Below are positions 59,952 through 64,000 of a stretch of DNA of 64,000 bases, piece after piece. Numbering within the stretch: the stretch's first letter is position 1; every line of letters begins with the position of its first letter. A program made the translations under genes and the position numbers. The notes beneath the pieces were generated by a model that saw only the letters and a list, made by a program, of their open reading frames with translations, made no database searches and had not been told where the DNA came from. This DNA comes from Muricauda sp. SCSIO 65647 (GTDB lineage Bacteria; Bacteroidota; Bacteroidia; Flavobacteriales; Flavobacteriaceae), in contig NZ_CP091037.1 of the NCBI RefSeq assembly GCF_021534965.1, positions 1,838,501 to 1,902,500 of the forward strand, in the 5' to 3' direction.

Positions 59952-62900
59952 ATGGGAACAAAAAAAACATATTGTCTGCTCGTAAACCTTATGCTGTTGG
60001 CCATGGCCTATTCACAGCAAGAGATAGTCTGGCAAATTGGGCGGTCAGACAATAGCGGAAACGAGTTTGCCTTGGCCCCGTCAGGGTTCAATAAATTTTT
60101 GGAGAAGGATTTTGGATGGGAAGACCGTTTTTTTGTAATTGGGCATTCAGAAGAGCGCAAAGATTTTCCCTATGTGCTGCCCGGTGCCGACGACTACTGG
60201 GGCGGAACATCTGGATTATCGGGCATACGCCCCCATCAATTGAACCTGTTGTTCGGCATAGCCAAAAAAACGAAAAAAAGTACGTGGAAACTTATTGTGG
60301 ATATTTTGGATTGCAGCCCCGAAAAACCACCCTTCTTAAAAGTGTCCCTGAATGGACAGTCATGGAAATTTCGTTTAAAAAATGGAAAGAATGCCGATGC
60401 CTTAACAGGGAATATGGCTGATTCTCAAGAGCAAGTAATTGAAATTCCCGTTGATGCCGAACTGATAAACGAGGGGGGCAACGAGCTTCAGTTGACAACT
60501 TTGGAGGGAAGTTGGCTAGTGTTCGATCAAATTAGATTGGAAGCTTCTGGGGATGTGCGTTTGCTGAAGCCAAAAAATATATTTATCAAAAAAATAGAAC
60601 CTGCCCACTATGAATTACTTGAAAATGGCATAAGGTTCCAACCACTTTTGCTAGAGGCACAACATTTATCAGGAACGCCAGAGCTTAGGGTGCAATTGGA
60701 TGATAACGATGTATTTAGAAAAGTGGTCGAAAATGGCAGGCATGTTTTTGAGGTGCCCATGCCATCTGTGGGCAAATCAAAAATGAGTCATTATAAAGTT
60801 CTTGTGAACGGAAAGATTGTCGACGAAGGCACAATCAAAAGAACACCACAAAAATTGAATCGCCTCGTAGACTACGTAGACACCAAAATAGGTTCGGGCC
60901 ATTCAAGGTGGATGATAGCCCCAGGCCCTTGGATGCCGTTCGGAATGGCGAAAATAAGTCCCGATAATCAGAATAGTGGTTGGCAGGCAGGATATCAACC
61001 TACTTTTGAAAGTGTCGGAACCTTCAGCCATATTCATGAATGGACCATGGCAGGGTTGGGCACGTTTCCCACCAACGGTCCTTTGGTTACTGAAATCGGC
61101 AATCAAGGGGAACCCGATACCGGGTATCGCTCCCGTATAGATAAAAAAACCGAAAAAACCCCTTTGGGCTATTATTCGGTCGTACTAGATGATTACAACA
61201 TCAAGGCAGAGCTTACGGCCACAACAAGATGTAGCTTTCAACGGTATACCTATCCTAAGAATGTGCCCGGTTCAAGAATATTGGTCGACCTAAAAATACC
61301 TGCTGAATATGGCTATAACATAAAAGAAGCACATTTAGAAAAAATAAGCGATTACAAAATCGTAGGGTACAGCAAACAGGTTTCACCATCGGTCTGGGGC
61401 GAGCAGTATTACAGAAAGCAGATGGTCGAAGATGGTGACAAGCGAAGAGAATGGGATGAGATCGAACAAGAGTACACCCTCCATTTTGTAATGGAATTTG
61501 ATAGACCCATCACTGGGTTTGGCATTTGGGCAGACGGCCCTGAAAAGGGAAATAAAGATGTATCGACTTCAAATGATGTCGATAAGCTTACGTTGGTCAA
61601 TCCTGAAGATGTCGTTGCCTTTGTTGGTTTTGACACCAAAGAAACCCAAGTGGTGCAAACAAGAACCGGATTGTCTTTTGTAAGTATTGATAATGCGGCC
61701 CTCAACTTGAAAGAGGAAATTACAACACCATTTGGGTGGAGCTTTGATAAGGTGCGAAGCCATCATGAAGCATCGTGGGAACAGTTGTTGGAAAGGGTAT
61801 TGATATCCACAGACGATAGATTGGAAAAAACACGATTCTATACCAATATGTACAGGGCATTGGTGAGCCGTAACATATTTAGTGATGTAGACGGCAGTTG
61901 GGTCGATGCTACCGAGCAAGTACGTAAGTTTAAAAATCCTGACGACGTCGCACTTGGGTGCGATGCCTTTTGGAATACGTTTTGGAATCTTAATCAATTT
62001 TGGAACCTGATCACTCCCGACTGGTCTTCAAAATGGGTGAAATCGCAACTGGCGATGTACGATGCCAATGGCTGGCTGGCCAAAGGGCCTGCTGGAATGG
62101 AGTACATACCCGTTATGGTGGCAGAGCATGAAATACCGCTGATCGTGGCGGCCTATCAAATGGGAATACGTGATTTCGATGTTGAAAAAGCCTTTAGGGC
62201 CATATATAAAATGCAAACGGTTCCCGGTGAAAAAGTGGGCAACGGTTACGCAGGCAATAGAGATTTGGAATCGTATCTAAAATATCGCTATGTGCCCTAT
62301 AACAAAGGGCGTTTTTCCAATACGTTAGAGTATTCGTTCGATGATTTTGCGGTATCACAACTTGCCAAGGCACTTAATAAAAAAGAAGAATATACCGCGT
62401 TTATAGACAGGGCATATTGGTGGAAAAATGCAATTGACCCTGAAATCGGGTATGCCAGGCTTCGACATTCAGATGGCACATGGTATGAGAATTTTGACCC
62501 CATCAAAACGGGGGGAAACCATCAATTTGTTGAGGGCAATGCATGGCAACTCACGTTTTTTGTGCCACAAGACATTCCAGCCCTTGTCGAAATTATTGGG
62601 GAAGACGAATTTGTAAAACGTTTGAATGGGGGCTTCGAGGTGAGCAATATATGGCGATACAATGCCCCCAATGAGCTCTACTGGGATTTCCCCGTGATAC
62701 AGGGAAACCAGCAATCAATGCATTTTGCCTACTTGTTCAATTGGGCAAAAAAACCATGGCTTACCCAAAAATGGAGTAGGGATATCATGCAACGTTATTA
62801 CGGTTATGGCGTGTCGAATGCCTATTTGGGCGATGAAGACCAAGGTCAGATGAGCGCTTGGTTCATCATGTCTTCCCTTGGGCTTTTTCAAACAGATGGC

Positions 62901-63185
62901 GGTACGAGAGAAGCTCCCATCTATGAGATTGGCAGTCCTCTGTTCGAAAAGGCTGCCATTAATTTGAATAATCGATATGGCAGGGGCAAAACGTTCACCA
63001 TTATTGCCAAAAACACTTCTTTTCTCAATAAATATGTACAAAAAGCGACCCTTAACGGTGTAGAATTGAACAATTTTTGGTTTTCTGCAAGTGAGTTGAC
63101 AAAGGGAGGGGTATTGGAATTGATTATGGGTCCCCAACCAAATAAAAGCTGGGGCGTGAACGAACTGCCAAAAAACCCAAAATGA
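59952..63185 (+). CDS. GH92 alpha-mannosidase with N-terminal lyase-type domain
   Basis: A 1077-residue secreted protein; the signal peptide ends MAYSQ. About residues 22-200 resemble the carbohydrate-binding region of rhamnogalacturonan lyases (WQIGRSDNSGNEFALAPSGF and VIGHSEERKDFPYVLPGADD). The GH92 catalytic part begins about residue 300 (YVDTKIGSGHSRWMIAPGPW, HIHEWTMAGLGTFPTNGPL) and ends with EDQGQMSAWFIMSSLGLFQ, a family hallmark. GH92 enzymes remove alpha-mannose with inversion and need calcium. It is 9 bp after the isomerase gene and overlaps the next gene by 4 bp. Confidence 0.9.
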   Translation: MGTKKTYCLLVNLMLLAMAYSQQEIVWQIGRSDNSGNEFALAPSGFNKFLEKDFGWEDRFFVIGHSEERKDFPYVLPGADDYWGGTSGLSGIRPHQLNLLFGIAKKTKKSTWKLIVDILDCSPEKPPFLKVSLNGQSWKFRLKNGKNADALTGNMADSQEQVIEIPVDAELINEGGNELQLTTLEGSWLVFDQIRLEASGDVRLLKPKNIFIKKIEPAHYELLENGIRFQPLLLEAQHLSGTPELRVQLDDNDVFRKVVENGRHVFEVPMPSVGKSKMSHYKVLVNGKIVDEGTIKRTPQKLNRLVDYVDTKIGSGHSRWMIAPGPWMPFGMAKISPDNQNSGWQAGYQPTFESVGTFSHIHEWTMAGLGTFPTNGPLVTEIGNQGEPDTGYRSRIDKKTEKTPLGYYSVVLDDYNIKAELTATTRCSFQRYTYPKNVPGSRILVDLKIPAEYGYNIKEAHLEKISDYKIVGYSKQVSPSVWGEQYYRKQMVEDGDKRREWDEIEQEYTLHFVMEFDRPITGFGIWADGPEKGNKDVSTSNDVDKLTLVNPEDVVAFVGFDTKETQVVQTRTGLSFVSIDNAALNLKEEITTPFGWSFDKVRSHHEASWEQLLERVLISTDDRLEKTRFYTNMYRALVSRNIFSDVDGSWVDATEQVRKFKNPDDVALGCDAFWNTFWNLNQFWNLITPDWSSKWVKSQLAMYDANGWLAKGPAGMEYIPVMVAEHEIPLIVAAYQMGIRDFDVEKAFRAIYKMQTVPGEKVGNGYAGNRDLESYLKYRYVPYNKGRFSNTLEYSFDDFAVSQLAKALNKKEEYTAFIDRAYWWKNAIDPEIGYARLRHSDGTWYENFDPIKTGGNHQFVEGNAWQLTFFVPQDIPALVEIIGEDEFVKRLNGGFEVSNIWRYNAPNELYWDFPVIQGNQQSMHFAYLFNWAKKPWLTQKWSRDIMQRYYGYGVSNAYLGDEDQGQMSAWFIMSSLGLFQTDGGTREAPIYEIGSPLFEKAAINLNNRYGRGKTFTIIAKNTSFLNKYVQKATLNGVELNNFWFSASELTKGGVLELIMGPQPNKSWGVNELPKNPK

Positions 63186-64000
63186 TGAAATACGCAACAA
63201 CCGTCCTTCTTCTTTTATTGTGTCTTGCAAGCTGTAGCGAAAGCAAGAATGAAGAAAAAAAGCCCTTGCACGACCTTGTACAATATGTAGATCCACAGAT
63301 TGGCTCTGTTCATGGCCGATGGTTTTTTTATACACCTGCGGCCCGACCCTTCGGCATGGCAAAACTGGCACCGCATACCAATGCGTACAATAGCCAAGGA
63401 GGATGGGGCCCCACGGGCTATGATGACCGCCATACCTCCATTGAGGGGTTTGGCAATTTTCATGAGTTTCAAATCGGGGGATTGGTGATTATGCCAACCA
63501 TCGGATCGTTGAAGACCGTTCCGGGAACCTTGGAAAATCCTGATGAGGGATATCGATCTAGATTCGATAAAGAAACCGAACATGCCGAGGCGGGGTATTA
63601 CAGTGTTCATTTGACCGATTATGACATAAGGGCAGAACTGACCTCGACCGAAAGGGTAGCACTCCATCGATATACCTTTCCAAAAACCGATGAGGCCCAC
63701 CTCATTATCGATATCGGGCATAAACAGGGTGAGAGCAGCGATGTGACCGATGCCCATGCCCGACTTGTCAATGGAGATGAGGTGGAAGGCTATATCGAGA
63801 CCTATCCCGAATACGTGAAATTCTGTGACCCAGAAAAAAGGGTAATGATGTATTTTGTGGCCAAGCTCGGCAAAAAGCCCATAAAGATGGGAAGTTTCAT
63901 CGATTCCGTCCAAAATGTGGGGGCTACAAAAACCAAGGGGATCAACAACGGACTCTACCTTACTTTCTCAATGCATCAAGAAGAGATTTTAGAAATGCAA
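63182..64000 (+). CDS. Second GH92 alpha-mannosidase, lipoprotein, 3' truncated by the window
   Basis: Starts ATG 63182, overlapping the previous stop as ATGA, and runs open to the last base (273 codons seen). The lipoprotein signal ends LLCLASC. GH92 N-domain motifs are visible: LVQYVDPQIGSVHGRWFFYT, ARPFGMAKLAP and IEGFGNFHEFQIGGLVIMP. No lyase-type N-terminal domain is present, unlike the preceding paralogue. The protein is likely anchored on the outer or periplasmic face of a membrane. The C-terminal catalytic half is outside the window. Confidence 0.93.
   Translation, partial: MMKYATTVLLLLLCLASCSESKNEEKKPLHDLVQYVDPQIGSVHGRWFFYTPAARPFGMAKLAPHTNAYNSQGGWGPTGYDDRHTSIEGFGNFHEFQIGGLVIMPTIGSLKTVPGTLENPDEGYRSRFDKETEHAEAGYYSVHLTDYDIRAELTSTERVALHRYTFPKTDEAHLIIDIGHKQGESSDVTDAHARLVNGDEVEGYIETYPEYVKFCDPEKRVMMYFVAKLGKKPIKMGSFIDSVQNVGATKTKGINNGLYLTFSMHQEEILEMQ

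Noticed and set aside
62715-63913. Two long minus-strand ORFs over the GH92 genes
   Set aside because: They overlap conserved catalytic regions of GH92 in antisense and show no signal peptide or domain.

Overview
The window reads as a chromosomal segment of a marine-type Flavobacteriaceae (Bacteroidota). The evidence is: Bacteroidota-style promoters (a TTG, 19 bp, TATCTTTG example lies at 2856-2885), almost no Shine-Dalgarno sequences, family-typical proteins (the 637-residue PurF form, an IPExxxVDY protein between rnc and pyk, thrombospondin-3/OmpA porin, AddAB-like nucleases, tandem universal stress protein) and a Bacteroidota GH92 mannosidase locus at the right edge. The genus cannot be fixed by eye; a Muricauda/Maribacter/Zobellia-like relative is an inference.

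Layout. 1-8 kb: the end of a membrane acyltransferase, riboflavin synthase divergent from pdxA, then a fatty-acid initiation operon (DUF177, rpmF, fabH, accB, accC) and an FAD oxidoreductase. 8-16 kb: leftward ArfB, a lone ABC ATPase, three exported lipoprotein hydrolases (S9 peptidase, alpha/beta hydrolase, class C serine hydrolase), then a rightward LytS/LytTR two-component pair. 16-25 kb: asd, mscL, tdk-alr leftward; a hypothetical protein, DoxX, rsmI, a uracil-DNA glycosylase, OsmC, a four-helix-bundle (IVP) gene flanked by inverted repeats, recJ and a VOC protein rightward. 25-34 kb: ppdK, lpxH, an oxidoreductase lipoprotein, a tiny membrane protein, enoyl-CoA hydratase, MATE, GNAT, a universal stress protein and tRNA-Ala(GGC). 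34-43 kb: SDR, AddB-like nuclease, OmpA porin, kbl, AddA-like helicase-nuclease. 43-49 kb: superoxide dismutase, a 600-bp gene-free stretch with three copies of a hairpin-plus-box element, then the leftward purN-rnhA-pfkB-purF operon. 49-54 kb: acpP, fabF, rnc, IPExxxVDY, pyk, PAS protein. 54-58 kb: AraC regulator, small ORFs, a carboxymuconolactone-decarboxylase-like protein, cupredoxin, TetR, dinB. 58-64 kb: a mannose-6-phosphate-isomerase-like fusion and two tandem GH92 genes under a palindromic operator.

Most of the window is core metabolism: fatty acids (fabH/acc, acpP/fabF), purines, pyridoxal phosphate, riboflavin, lysine/threonine precursors, cell wall (alr), lipid A (lpxH), glycolysis and gluconeogenesis (pyk, ppdK), DNA repair (recJ, AddAB-like, dinB, UDG). 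The accessory part is the GH92/mannose locus.

The strongest candidate for something undescribed is the three-copy element at 44181-44664. A box of about 39 bp is nearly invariant, while the neighbouring hairpin differs in sequence between copies yet stays paired (perfectly in copies 2 and 3, with one mismatch in copy 1). Other points of interest are the IVP gene with inverted-repeat ends, a seven-copy NAACCTT heptamer array, overlapping palindromes before the mannose operon, a rhamnogalacturonan-lyase-like domain fused to GH92, and a kinase-like domain without a P-loop fused to the isomerase. No CRISPR array, insertion sequence, phage or rRNA operon was seen.
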